This document shows, piece by piece, positions 8,115 through 17,102 of a stretch of 64,000 nt of DNA (its first letter is position 1; each line of letters opens with the position of its first letter). A model generated the notes under the pieces. The model was not told the DNA's origin and did not search any database. It saw only the letters and a program-made list of their open reading frames with translations. A program made the translations under genes and the position numbers. This DNA is from Streptomyces sp. H27-H1 (GTDB lineage Bacteria > Actinomycetota > Actinomycetes > Streptomycetales > Streptomycetaceae): NCBI RefSeq assembly GCF_026627445.1, contig NZ_JAPNLJ010000003.1, positions 233,624 through 297,623 on the forward strand, given 5' to 3'.

Positions 8115-8708
8115 ATGACCAGCGAAGCAGCGATCCGGATCCTGCGGGCCGTCGACCGGCCGGCGGCCCGGTGGAAGAACGGCGGGGGAGTGACCCGCGA
8201 GATCGCCGCCGGGCCCGAGAGCGCGGGGATGGCTGATTTCGGCTGGCGGGTCAGCCTCGCGGAGGTCACCGCCGACGGACCCTTCTCCGTCTTCCCGGGC
8301 GTCGACCGCACGCTCACCCTCGCGGAGGGCGCAGGCATGGACCTGCGGATCGCGGGCGTACGACGCCTCGTGGACCGGCGGCTCGAACCCCAGCGGTTCC
8401 CCGGGGACGAACCGACCGACTGCCGGCTGCTGGCCGGACCGGTGGTCAACTTCAACGTGATGTACCGCCGGGGCATGGTGAGCGCCGACACCACCGTCGT
8501 ACGGGGCGAGCGAAGGCTCACCGTCCGGCCCGGCGAGACGGTGCTGGTGGTTGCCCTGGAGGGGAGCGCCGAGGTCGACGCGGTCGCCCACCTGGGCCGG
8601 TACGACGCGGCGCTGGCGAAGGGGCCGGCTGACCTCCTGCTGCGGAGCTCCGGGTGCACGGCGGTGGTCCGGTTCGCCCCGGGCGCCGGCCCGGGTCAGC
8701 CCGCGTAG
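8115..8708 (+). CDS. hutD: HutD/Ves family protein
   Basis: 197 residues forming a bicupin-like protein. The family's N-terminal signature is clear: WKNGGGVTREIAAGP followed by WRVSLAEVTADGPFSVFPGVDRTL. A later LLAGPVVNFNVMYRRG segment is also typical. HutD is associated with histidine utilisation in proteobacteria and is thought to act as a metabolite-sensing governor rather than a catabolic enzyme; no hut genes lie nearby. GGAAGGG is upstream of the ATG at a usable distance. The 3' end overlaps the convergent monooxygenase remnant by 13 bp. Confidence 0.85.
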   Translation: MTSEAAIRILRAVDRPAARWKNGGGVTREIAAGPESAGMADFGWRVSLAEVTADGPFSVFPGVDRTLTLAEGAGMDLRIAGVRRLVDRRLEPQRFPGDEPTDCRLLAGPVVNFNVMYRRGMVSADTTVVRGERRLTVRPGETVLVVALEGSAEVDAVAHLGRYDAALAKGPADLLLRSSGCTAVVRFAPGAGPGQPA

Positions 8709-9583
8709 GAGCTCATCCGCTTCATCAGGGTGTGGGGCGTCCCGGCGCCGAAGCACAGGTCGAGGCTGTCCGCGGACTCGGCGGCGGCACTCCGCGAGCG
8801 CGGGAACATCGCCTCCTCGTAGGCGGCGAGGGCCCCTTCCGGGTCACCGGGCCGCAAGGCGACGGCGGCGGCGAGCTCCGCGCCGTCGAGCATGGCCAGG
8901 TTGGCGCCCTCCCCGGCGAACGGGGACATCAGGTGCGCGGCGTCGCCGATCAGGGTCACCCCGCGCGTGCGGTCCCAGCGGTGGTCCACGGGCAGGGCGT
9001 GGACGGGCCGGGCGACGAGCGGGGTGTCGCTGTCCGCGACGAGCGCGCGCAGCCGCGGGTCCCAGCCGGCGAACCGCTCGAGGACGGCCTCCCTCGCCGG
9101 GGCGGACCCGGCCGCCGCCCATCCCTCGTCGCTCCGCAGGGCGGCGTAGACGTGCAGGCTGCCGTCCGGTTCCCGGTGGGTGAGCATCCCCTGACCCTCT
9201 TCGAACGCGAACGCCATGCCGCCGCCGGTCAGCGCCGCGCTCTCGGGGTGGCGGGTCGCGGCTTCGTACAGGTACGCCTCGGCGAAGGAGAGTCCGCAGT
9301 ACCGGGGAACGGCCCGCGATACGAGCGGGCGCACCTTCGACCAGGCGCCGTCGGCGCCGACGAGGAGATCGGTGGTGAAGGAGGAGCCGTCGGCGAGTGC
9401 CACCTCGTGGCGGCCGTCTCCGAGGGCCCGGACACCGGTGGCCTTGGCTCCCCAGCGCACCGCGCCGGCGGGCAGCGAGCCCAGCAGCAGATCGCGCAGC
9501 GCTGCGCGGTGCACCTCGGGGCGTCCGCCGTGCCCGTCGTCGGGGCCGGCGCCGGAAGGCCGGATTTCGGCTACGGAAGTCAT
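8696..9583 (-). pseudogene. N-terminally truncated FAD-dependent monooxygenase (TetX/PHBH-like)
   Basis: The frame carries the middle and C-terminal parts of a class A flavin monooxygenase: RPEVHRAALRDLLLGSLP, the DG motif region LLVGADGAWSKVRPLV, and the second FAD motif VTLIGDAAHLMSPFAGEGAN. The first 90-100 residues, including the GxGxxG dinucleotide-binding fold, are absent. No matching sequence is found in any frame upstream (9584-10000). An ATG at 9583 has a good AGGAG ribosome site, so a shortened protein might be made, but it could not bind FAD in the usual way. ATG 9583 is preferred over the longer in-frame start at 9637. Most likely a decayed gene. Confidence 0.75.
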
Positions 9584-10002
9584 GGCTGGCTCCTGGAACA
9601 AGAGGTGGGGGTGGGGGTGGGGCGCGACGGCCTCCACTTCAGAAGAACATAATGGCTATGAAAGTTCAATCGATACAGTTTCAAAGTGGGTAGGGTTCAA
9701 CTCCCTGCCAGCTCTGCGGCGCGCAATGGCGGGGAGAGGCGTACCGGGCGGCCCAGGGGCTACGCGAACGCAAAAAGGTCGATGGAATCCCGCCCCTTGC
9801 CACCTGGAGCGCGGCTCGCCTTGGGGGTGATCCGAAGTCCCGTCCGTGCGCGAAGCGTTGACAAAGTCGTCATCTGCTAGAAACCTGTGGCGCCATGGCC
9901 GCATAACTGCGATCAGATCACTCAAAAAATTACGCATGGTGCGCAAGTTTCAAGCAGGCGCGGCCTTGTCGGGCCGGTCCCCCCCATGGAACAGAGGACA
10001 GC
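9584..10002 (+). promoter_or_regulatory. Upstream region of the GH87 gene with a candidate operator
   Basis: About 420 bp without a convincing gene. It is visibly AT-richer than its surroundings near 9850-9950. It holds a TTGACA hexamer at about 9858, and an imperfect inverted repeat TTACGC (9930-9935) / GCGCAA (9941-9946) with 5-nt spacer, about 57 nt before the GH87 start. The role is inferred from position only. Confidence 0.4.
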
Positions 10003-13000
10003 ATGAGATGGAAGCAAGGTGGCCGGCTGATGCTGGCCGGCACGGTGGTCGCGGGAATGGTGTCCGTCGGACTCCTGCCCGTCACTTTTGCGGCCGCCGC
10101 CGGCGGACCCAACCTCGCCCTCGGCAAGGCGGCCAGCACCAGCGGATCCCTCGGCGGCTACGGGGCTTCGGGAGTCAACGACGGAAACCAGGGCTCGTAC
10201 TGGGAGGGCCCTTCGGGGGCCTTCCCGCAGTGGGTGCAGGTGGACCTCGGCCGTAGCGTCGCCGTCGACCAGGTGGTGTTGAAGCTGCCCGCCGGCTGGG
10301 AGACCCGCACCGAGACGCTGACCGTGCAGGGCAGCACCGACGGGAACACCTTCGCCACGCTGTCCGCCTCGGCCGGGCGGGTGTTCAACCCGGGCCAGTC
10401 GAACGCGGTGACCATCGGGTTCAATTCCGCGACCGTGCGCTACGTACGGGTGAGCGTCACCTCCAACACGGCCTGGCAGGCGGCGCAGATATCCGAGCTC
10501 GAGGTGTACGCCACCGACGGCAGCGGCGGCCCGGGAGACCCGGGCGATCCGGGTGACCCCGGCACGCCGCCGGTCGGCGTGAACCTTGCCAAGGGCAAGC
10601 CCATCGAGGGCTCTTCCACCACCCAGTCCTTCGTCGCGGCCAACGCCAACGACGACAGCGTCACGAGCTACTGGGAGGCGGGCGGCCCGCAGTCCACGCT
10701 GACCGTGAAGCTCGGCTCCAACGCCGATGTCACCGGCGTGGTCGTCAAGCTCAACCCCGATCCCGCCTGGGGCAACCGCACCCAGAACTTCGAGGTGCTG
10801 GGCCGTGAGCAGGGGGCCAGCGGCTTCACCTCGCTGAAGGCGAACGCCGCCTACGCGTTCAGCCCGGCCGGCAACCAGAACACCGTGACGATCCCCGTCA
10901 CCGGCAGGCTCGCCGACGTACAGCTGAAGTTCTCGGGCAATACCGGCGCCGGCGGCGGCCAGGTCGCCGAGTTCCAGGTCATCGGCGCAGCCGCCCCCAA
11001 CCCGGACCTGACGGTCGCGAACCTAGCCTGGTCCCCGGCGACCCCGTCCGAGGTGGACGCGGTCACGGTCGACACCACCGTCCGCAACGCCGGCAACCTC
11101 GCCTCCCCGGCCACCACCGTCAACGTCAGCCTCGAAGGCGCGGTCGCGGGCAGCGCCCAGGTCGGAGCCCTCGCCGCAGGTGCCTCGGCCGTCGTGCCGG
11201 TCGCCGTCGGCAAGCGTCCGATGGGCAGCTACACGGTCTCGGCGGTCGTCGACCCGGCCGGTACGGTCGTCGAGCAGGACGACACCAACACCCGCCGCAC
11301 CGCCGCCGCGAAGCTCGTCGTCGGCCAGGCCCCGGGTCCCGACCTGGAAGCCCTCTCCATCACCAGCAACCCGGCCAACCCGGCCGTGGGGGCCGCGGTC
11401 TCCTTCACCGTGGCCGTGCGCAACAGGGGCACCACCGCGGTGAGCGCGGGCACCGTGACCCGGCTGGTCGCGGGCGCGACCACGCTGAACGGTCCGACCC
11501 CGGCGATCCCCGCCGGCGAAACCGTCAACGTGGCCATCAACGGGACCTGGACGGCGGTCAGCGGCGGAGCAACCCTCACCGCCACCGCCGACGGGACCGG
11601 CCTGGTCGCCGAGACCAACGAGAACAACAACAGCCACTCACGCGCCGTGGTCGTCGGCCGCGGGGCAGCGGTTCCCTACACCGAGTACGAGGCGGAGGCC
11701 GGCAGTTACACCGGCGCCCTGTTGCAGAGCGACGCCAAGCGCACCTTCGGGCACACCAACTTCGCCACCGAGTCCTCGGGCCGCGAGTCCGTACGCCTCT
11801 CCTCGGCCGGCCAGTACGTGCAGTTCACCTCGACCAACCAGGCCAACTCCATCGTCGTGCGCAACTCCGTACCCGACGCCGCGAACGGCGGCGGCGCCGA
11901 CGCCACGATCAGCCTGTACGTCAACGGCAGCTTCGCCCAGAAGCTGAACCTCTCCTCCAAGCACAGCTGGCTCTACGGCAGCACCGACAGCCCCGAGGGC
12001 CTGACCAACACCCCCGGCGGTGACGCCCGCAGGCTCTTCGACGAGTCCAGCGCCCTGCTCGCGCAGAGCTACCCGCCCGGCACCACCTTCCGCCTCCAGC
12101 GCGACGCGGGCGATACGGCCTCGTACTACGTCATCGACCTGATCGACCTGGAGCAGGTGGCCCCGGCGGCGTCCAAGCCCGCCGAGTGCACCTCGATCAC
12201 CGACTACGGCGCGATACCGAACGACGGCATCGACGACACGCTCGCCATCCAGAAGGCCGTGACCGCGGACCAGAACGGGCAGATCGCCTGCGTCTGGATC
12301 CCGCGGGGCCAGTGGCGCCAGGAGCAGAAGATCCTCACCGACGACCCGCTGAACCGGGGCCAGTTCAACCAGGTGGGCATCAGCAACGTCTCCATCCGCG
12401 GAGCGGGCATGTGGTATTCCCAGCTCTACACGCTCACCCAGCCGCAGGACGCCGGCGGTATCAACCACCCGCACGAGGGCAACTTCGGCTTCGAGATCGA
12501 CGACAACACGCAGATCTCCGACATCGCCATCTTCGGATCGGGCCGGATCCGCGGCGGTGACGGCAACGCCGAGGGCGGTGTGGGCCTCAACGGCCGCTTC
12601 GGCAAGAACACGAAGATCACCAACGTGTGGATCGAGCACGCCAACGTCGGTGTCTGGGTCGGCCGTGACTACGACAACATCCCGGCCCTGTGGGGTCCCG
12701 GCGACGGCATCGAGTTCAGCGGCATGCGGATCCGCGACACCTACGCCGACGGCATCAATTTCGCCAACGGCACGCGCAACTCCACCGTCTTCAATTCCTC
12801 CTTCCGTACGACCGGTGACGACGCCCTGGCGGTGTGGTCCAGCAAGTACGTGAAGGACCAGTCGGTCGACATCGGCCACGACAACCACTTCCGCAACAAC
12901 ACCATCCAGCTCCCGTGGCGGGCCAACGGCATCGCCCTGTACGGCGGTTACGGCAACACCATCGAGAACAACCTCATCTACGACACCATGAACTACCCCG

Positions 13001-13404
13001 GCATCATGCTGGCGACCGACCACGACCCGCTGCCCTTCTCCGGGCAGACCCTGATCTCGGGCAACGGGCTCTTCCGTACCGGCGGCGCCTTCTGGGGCGA
13101 GGCCCAGGAGTTCGGGGCGATCACCCTCTTCGCCGCCAACCTGCCCATCCCGGGCGTCACCATCCGCGACACCGACATCTACGACTCGACCTACGACGGG
13201 ATCCAGTTCAAGACCGGCGGCGGCACCATGCCGGACGTCAAGGTCACCAACGTGCACATCGAGAAGTCCAACAACGGGGCCGGAATCCGCGCCCACGGCG
13301 GTGCGCGCGGCAGTGCGACCCTGTCGAACGTCACCATCACCGGCTCGGCCGACGGGAACGTCCTGGTCGAACCCGGATCGCAGTTCGTGATCAACGGCGG
13401 CTAA
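10003..13404 (+). CDS. Secreted multidomain alpha-1,3-glucanase (GH87, mycodextranase/mutanase type)
   Basis: 1133 residues. Order: signal peptide (to about 30); two discoidin-like (F5/8 type C) modules starting NLALGKAAS (36) and NLAKGKPIE (194), joined by a GDPGDPGDPG linker; two CARDB-like beta domains (334 and 445); a CBM6/35-like module (YEAEAGSYTG, 560); and a right-handed beta-helix catalytic domain (about 729-1133). The catalytic acids are visible: D916 in YADGINF and D939-D940 in TGDDALAV. Their 23/24-residue spacing equals that of the three aspartates of characterised GH87 alpha-1,3-glucanases. It should cleave alpha-1,3-glucan of fungal walls or mutan outside the cell. The ATG is preceded by GAGGA. 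Confidence 0.9.
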   Translation: MRWKQGGRLMLAGTVVAGMVSVGLLPVTFAAAAGGPNLALGKAASTSGSLGGYGASGVNDGNQGSYWEGPSGAFPQWVQVDLGRSVAVDQVVLKLPAGWETRTETLTVQGSTDGNTFATLSASAGRVFNPGQSNAVTIGFNSATVRYVRVSVTSNTAWQAAQISELEVYATDGSGGPGDPGDPGDPGTPPVGVNLAKGKPIEGSSTTQSFVAANANDDSVTSYWEAGGPQSTLTVKLGSNADVTGVVVKLNPDPAWGNRTQNFEVLGREQGASGFTSLKANAAYAFSPAGNQNTVTIPVTGRLADVQLKFSGNTGAGGGQVAEFQVIGAAAPNPDLTVANLAWSPATPSEVDAVTVDTTVRNAGNLASPATTVNVSLEGAVAGSAQVGALAAGASAVVPVAVGKRPMGSYTVSAVVDPAGTVVEQDDTNTRRTAAAKLVVGQAPGPDLEALSITSNPANPAVGAAVSFTVAVRNRGTTAVSAGTVTRLVAGATTLNGPTPAIPAGETVNVAINGTWTAVSGGATLTATADGTGLVAETNENNNSHSRAVVVGRGAAVPYTEYEAEAGSYTGALLQSDAKRTFGHTNFATESSGRESVRLSSAGQYVQFTSTNQANSIVVRNSVPDAANGGGADATISLYVNGSFAQKLNLSSKHSWLYGSTDSPEGLTNTPGGDARRLFDESSALLAQSYPPGTTFRLQRDAGDTASYYVIDLIDLEQVAPAASKPAECTSITDYGAIPNDGIDDTLAIQKAVTADQNGQIACVWIPRGQWRQEQKILTDDPLNRGQFNQVGISNVSIRGAGMWYSQLYTLTQPQDAGGINHPHEGNFGFEIDDNTQISDIAIFGSGRIRGGDGNAEGGVGLNGRFGKNTKITNVWIEHANVGVWVGRDYDNIPALWGPGDGIEFSGMRIRDTYADGINFANGTRNSTVFNSSFRTTGDDALAVWSSKYVKDQSVDIGHDNHFRNNTIQLPWRANGIALYGGYGNTIENNLIYDTMNYPGIMLATDHDPLPFSGQTLISGNGLFRTGGAFWGEAQEFGAITLFAANLPIPGVTIRDTDIYDSTYDGIQFKTGGGTMPDVKVTNVHIEKSNNGAGIRAHGGARGSATLSNVTITGSADGNVLVEPGSQFVINGG

Positions 13405-13416
13405 CGGTGGGCGGGT

Positions 13417-15258
13417 TCACCGCCTGCCGAGTTTGACCCACCTCGCCGTACCGGGAACTCCGTTCGCGTCGAGGAGGAACAGCATGTAGTAGCCGGGCGG
13501 GGCGTCGGCCGAGGTGGCCGGCGCCCGCAGCCCGATCGTGCGGCCGCGCACACCCGTCATCCGCAGCTCCAGATGGCGCTGGCTGGTGTTCACCGCATGG
13601 GTGACGGTGGTCGGCGCCAGCAGTACGGCGCGCCGCACGCCGGCGGCCGTCGAGCTCTCGACGGAGAACTCCGCGTCGTGGGCGATCTCACCCGCCGGAA
13701 CCCGGTCGAGGGCGGGCCGGGCGCCCCGGAGCAGGTAGCCGGGCTCGTAGATCTCGATCGAGCCATCCATGTCGTCCTCGATGTCCGGGTCGTTGGCGAT
13801 CTGCTGGAGCTCGTCCCCGGTGACCATGACCCGACCGTCGGGCAGCACCAGGGCGTTGGAATGGTAGCCCCGGGGCAGACGTTGGGCCGGCCCCAGCCTC
13901 CACTGCCCGTCCGCCCCCCGTAGCTCGGTCTGCCGGAACTTCAGATCGGCCGTCGGGTTGAACGGGCCGAACCCGTAGTCCCTGGTGTCCTTGGCCCCGT
14001 TGACCGTCAGCAGCGTGCCGTCCGGCAGGATCAGCGTGTCGTCCTGGGTCCGGCCGAAGGCGCGCGGTTCCTGCGTGGTCCAGGCGCCGTCCGACAGTCG
14101 GTAGGTGTTCGGGTCGAGCGGATCCCCGCCCAGCACCAGCACCGAGTCGGGTCCCTTGAACCCCGCCGGAAGCGGCACGGCGGAGCCGTAGCCCCGGAAG
14201 TCGGCGGGCCGCCTGGGCAGGTCCGTACGGGTCTGCGCGCGCGGGTCGAAGAGCCACTGCTGGTCGGCGTCGCGCCCGAGTCCGTAGATCATGCCGTCGC
14301 GCAGCGAGAACAGGTGCGGGTAGTCGTTGCGGAACGGGGCATCGGACCGCAGCCGCTGCGCCGGGACGCCCACCGGGATGTCGTACGGGCGCCAGGGCAC
14401 CGGCTGCCCGAGCGCGGGGAACCGCTCCACCACCGGGGTGGGCGTCCCCGTACCGCGCTCCGACTGGCCCGACATGATGATCTGGCGGCCGTCCGCGCCG
14501 GTCACCACCGAGGGGTACCAGCGCCCCACCGCCATATCGCGGTTGCGGTACCAGCCCTCGGTCCACGGGTCGAAGACGAAGGACAGCTTCGCTCCGCTGC
14601 CGCCCTTGCCGCCCGTGTTGCCGCCGAACACTCCGAGCATCCCGTTGGGCAGGAAGGAATGCCCGGCGCAGAAGAACGGCGCCGGGCGCGGGGCGTGCGT
14701 ACCGTCGGGCATCAGCACGACGGGCGGGGTGACCTTCTTGAATGCCCGGGGGCCGGTCCCCTTCGCCGGATCCCACAGGTAGGCGCGGCCCGCGTTCGCC
14801 GGCCCGGTCCGGTCCGTGGGCCCGGTCTCCTTGGTGGGGTCGGTCTCCACCCGGGAGAAGGAGAAGAGCAGCACCTTGCCGGTGGGCAGCTGGGCGAGGT
14901 GCACACCGAAGTCGGGGGAGGGGAAATAGTCGGTGAACCGTCCCGAAACCGCTTTGTCGAAAGCGGAGTTGGCCTCGCGCTGCGAGGCGGCGAGCGAGGT
15001 CAGGCTCGCGCTGCGCCGGGTCTGCGGATACTCCACGGTGCCCTTGGCCGCCCGGCGTAGTTCGGCGTGGGCCTGAGCGTGGCCGGCGCCGATCACGGCG
15101 GTCTCGGCCGGGTCGGTCCCGCCGTCCGCGCCGTGCGCCGGTGCTTCCCGCGCGGTCGCCCCGCGGGCCGCCGCCCCGGTGGCGGGCGCGGTCGCCAGGA
15201 CCAGGGCGGAGACGGCCGAGGCCGCGCAGAGCAGGGCGGACCGGTGCAGGCGGCGCAT
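13417..15258 (-). CDS. Secreted galactose-oxidase-like copper radical oxidase (DUF1929 C-terminus)
   Basis: 613 residues with a signal peptide, an approximately 80-residue helical leader, a Kelch-type seven-bladed propeller and a C-terminal DUF1929 domain. All expected copper and cofactor residues are present: C197 in FFCAGHSFLPNG and Y248 in GRWYPS (Tyr-Cys cofactor), axial Tyr and His ligand Y465-H466 in RGYHSN, and H554 in THAVN. This is the AA5/GlxA-like set, so it probably oxidises primary alcohols of sugars or glycans to aldehydes, producing peroxide. Unlike glxA it is not beside a cslA glycan synthase. It is convergent with the GH87 gene, 12 bp apart, suggesting but not proving a shared role in polysaccharide modification. 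Confidence 0.9.
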   Translation of the reverse strand: MRRLHRSALLCAASAVSALVLATAPATGAAARGATAREAPAHGADGGTDPAETAVIGAGHAQAHAELRRAAKGTVEYPQTRRSASLTSLAASQREANSAFDKAVSGRFTDYFPSPDFGVHLAQLPTGKVLLFSFSRVETDPTKETGPTDRTGPANAGRAYLWDPAKGTGPRAFKKVTPPVVLMPDGTHAPRPAPFFCAGHSFLPNGMLGVFGGNTGGKGGSGAKLSFVFDPWTEGWYRNRDMAVGRWYPSVVTGADGRQIIMSGQSERGTGTPTPVVERFPALGQPVPWRPYDIPVGVPAQRLRSDAPFRNDYPHLFSLRDGMIYGLGRDADQQWLFDPRAQTRTDLPRRPADFRGYGSAVPLPAGFKGPDSVLVLGGDPLDPNTYRLSDGAWTTQEPRAFGRTQDDTLILPDGTLLTVNGAKDTRDYGFGPFNPTADLKFRQTELRGADGQWRLGPAQRLPRGYHSNALVLPDGRVMVTGDELQQIANDPDIEDDMDGSIEIYEPGYLLRGARPALDRVPAGEIAHDAEFSVESSTAAGVRRAVLLAPTTVTHAVNTSQRHLELRMTGVRGRTIGLRAPATSADAPPGYYMLFLLDANGVPGTARWVKLGRR

Positions 15259-15473
15259 GGGGCTCCTAGGCGCGGGCGGTTCCGTAGGGCGCTCAGCATA
15301 GGAAATACTGGGAGGAATACGACGTTCTGACGTGCTCGGCGCTCCACCGATGAGCCGTTCGGCCGCCCCGGAGGCCCTGCCCGAACGTTTCTGCGGTGAA
15401 AGGGCCCGGCCATCGGAGTGAGGCCGCGCACCCGTTGACCGGTCGGCTCCGTACGGACCGCTTCCATGGCCGG

Positions 15474-16145
15474 GTGATCACAACACTGCGCACCGCGCTC
15501 GGCGCCGCCCTCGTCACCGGCGGCCTCCTGGCCCTCCTGCCCGCCTCCGCCGCCGGGGCGGCGGGCGGCCCCGGGTTCTTCGTCGCACCCTCGGACACCG
15601 TGGCCGTCGACGTCGCCACGGTCAACGGATCGGGTTGCCGGCCGGGCAGCGCCACCGTCGCCGTGGCCGAGGACAACTCGGCCTTCACCGTCACCTACAG
15701 CGAGTACCTGGCCATGGCGGGCGGGAAGAGCATGCCGACCGACGGACGCAAGAACTGTCTGCTCTCCCTGCTCGTACACGTCCCGCAGGGATACACCTAC
15801 GCCGTGGCCCAGGTCGACTACCGGGGATTCGGCAGCCTCCAGAAGGGCGCGGTCGGCACCCAGAAGGCCAGCTACTACTTCCAGGGTATGAAGCAGACCG
15901 ACTACCGCACCCACAAGTTCCAGGGAAGGCTCGAGGACAACTGGCAGGCCTCCGACACCACGGGCATCGAGGCCCTCGTGTTCGCCCCCTGCGGCGAGCA
16001 GCGCAACTTCAACATCAACACCGAGCTGCGCGCCGAGGTCGGCAGCTCGGACCCGGCGAAGACCAGCTACATGGCCCTCGACTCCACCGACGGCAGCATC
16101 AACAGCGTCTACCACTTCTCCTGGAAGCAGTGCCCGGCCCGCTGA
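15474..16145 (+). CDS. Secreted DUF4360 protein
   Basis: About 223 residues from GTG 15474. That start places a proper signal peptide at the N-terminus (ITTLRTALGAALVTGG, cleavage near ASA-AG); the in-frame ATG at 15396 would add a charged, unlikely leader. The mature protein follows the DUF4360 layout: an early GSGCRPGS cysteine, VAEDNSAFTVTYSEY, a central LLVHVPQGYTYAV strand and a final C-terminal cysteine (WKQCPAR). These are small beta-rich extracellular proteins of unknown function, common in actinomycetes and fungi. It stands alone, divergent from the copper oxidase. Confidence 0.82.
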   Translation: MITTLRTALGAALVTGGLLALLPASAAGAAGGPGFFVAPSDTVAVDVATVNGSGCRPGSATVAVAEDNSAFTVTYSEYLAMAGGKSMPTDGRKNCLLSLLVHVPQGYTYAVAQVDYRGFGSLQKGAVGTQKASYYFQGMKQTDYRTHKFQGRLEDNWQASDTTGIEALVFAPCGEQRNFNINTELRAEVGSSDPAKTSYMALDSTDGSINSVYHFSWKQCPAR

Positions 16146-16190
16146 CCCAGCCCGGCGCCCCGCCGGCGGCCGGCCGCGCGCGACTCCCGC

Positions 16191-16550
16191 TCAGGAGTCT
16201 CCCCGCGCGGCCGCCTGCCGCTGCCGCTTGCTCAAGGGGGCCGAGGTGAGGTCCTGCGCCTGCGACCTGAGCCGCTTGAAGCCGTACCCGTGCTCCGTCA
16301 GCCAGGTTTCGGCAGCGAGCTCCGCGTGCGCGGTGGCGTCCAGGATGTCCTCCTCGGACTCGCCCCCGGCCAGGAAGCGGAACGCGAAGGAGGGCCGGGC
16401 GGCCACGTCGTAGGTGAGGTGCCCCTCGGGAGTGAACTTGGCCGTGAAGATGTCGTGCCCGGCCGCGTCCGCGAGGAGTGCGGCACGCTGCTCGTCGGTG
16501 AGGCCGTCGAAGGTCCCCCGGACGGTGATGCGAAATGCGCGGGTGCTCAT
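16191..16550 (-). CDS. DUF6204 family protein
   Basis: 119 residues, cytoplasmic, beginning MSTRAFRITVRGTFDGLTDE and containing QRAALLADAAGHDIFTAKFTPEG, a pattern seen in a conserved actinobacterial family (DUF6204). Predicted alternating beta/alpha elements suggest a small ferredoxin-like fold. The C-terminus (SKRQRQAAARGDS) is basic and probably flexible. No operon partner; function unknown. Confidence 0.7.
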   Translation of the reverse strand: MSTRAFRITVRGTFDGLTDEQRAALLADAAGHDIFTAKFTPEGHLTYDVAARPSFAFRFLAGGESEEDILDATAHAELAAETWLTEHGYGFKRLRSQAQDLTSAPLSKRQRQAAARGDS

Positions 16551-16798
16551 CGCTTCAGCCTAGGCCGCGCCCCACGCCCGTCGCACCGGGATTTACGGCG
16601 CCCGCCACTCCGACGGCCCAATCAGCGCGCGCCGCCACAACCCCGGATTCACCCGGGCGGGGCGGCCGCGACCTGGGCTTTCGCGCATGTGCCCAGTATG
16701 CCGGGCGTGTCGCGCACCGCTAGCGTCGGCAGTGTCCGGAGTCCTTGGTGACTCCGCGAGGGGGGTCCTGCTATCCGCCTGTGCGAGAGGCCGAGCCG

Positions 16799-17017
16799 AT
16801 GCTGAAGGACGCTCCGATAGCCCCGATAGCCAGCCTGCTCCGTGTGGAGAGGGGCGTGGCCGCCCCCGAGGAACTCGCCGCGATCGCGGTGGTCGTCGCC
16901 TGCTTCGCCCGCCGGAACTGCTCCGAGGCGCAGCGGGCCCCCGCCGGGACGGCGCGCCGCCGGCGCAGCGCCCACCACGGCTCCGGCTGCTGGGCGGGCT
17001 GCTGGGCCTGCGGCTGA
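16799..17017 (+). CDS. Acyl-CoA carboxylase epsilon subunit-like protein
   Basis: 72 residues from ATG 16799 (a longer start at 16745 is possible). The core LLRVERGVAAPEELAAIAVV matches the short conserved segment of actinobacterial AccE/PccE epsilon subunits, which bind the carboxyltransferase of acetyl/propionyl-CoA carboxylase. The rest is basic and ends in an unusual Cys/Trp-rich HHGSGCWAGCWACG where the family usually ends in a Gly/Trp motif. It lies tail-to-tail with the spore-pigment hydroxylase. Such a subunit near a polyketide locus could help malonyl-CoA supply, but no alpha or beta subunit is nearby. Identification rests on one short motif. Confidence 0.6.
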   Translation: MLKDAPIAPIASLLRVERGVAAPEELAAIAVVVACFARRNCSEAQRAPAGTARRRRSAHHGSGCWAGCWACG

Positions 17018-17042
17018 CGCGGACCGCGGGCACCCATGAACG

Positions 17043-17080
17043 CCCCTGCCCCCGGCCCGCTTACGGGCCGGCGGCAGGGG
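17043..17080. terminator. Bidirectional hairpin between the epsilon-like gene and whiE ORFVIII
   Basis: Arms CCCCTGCC...GGCCCG (17043-17059) and CGGGCC...GGCAGGGG (17064-17080) pair with one small internal mismatch and a 4-nt loop. It sits in the 85-bp gap between two converging genes. Confidence 0.65.
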
Positions 17081-17102
17081 GACCACTTGGCGCGCGGGCC
17101 GC

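Noticed and set aside
9656..9946. 96-residue minus-strand ORF as the lost N-terminus of the monooxygenase
   Set aside because: No GxGxxG or other flavoprotein motif; wrong composition.
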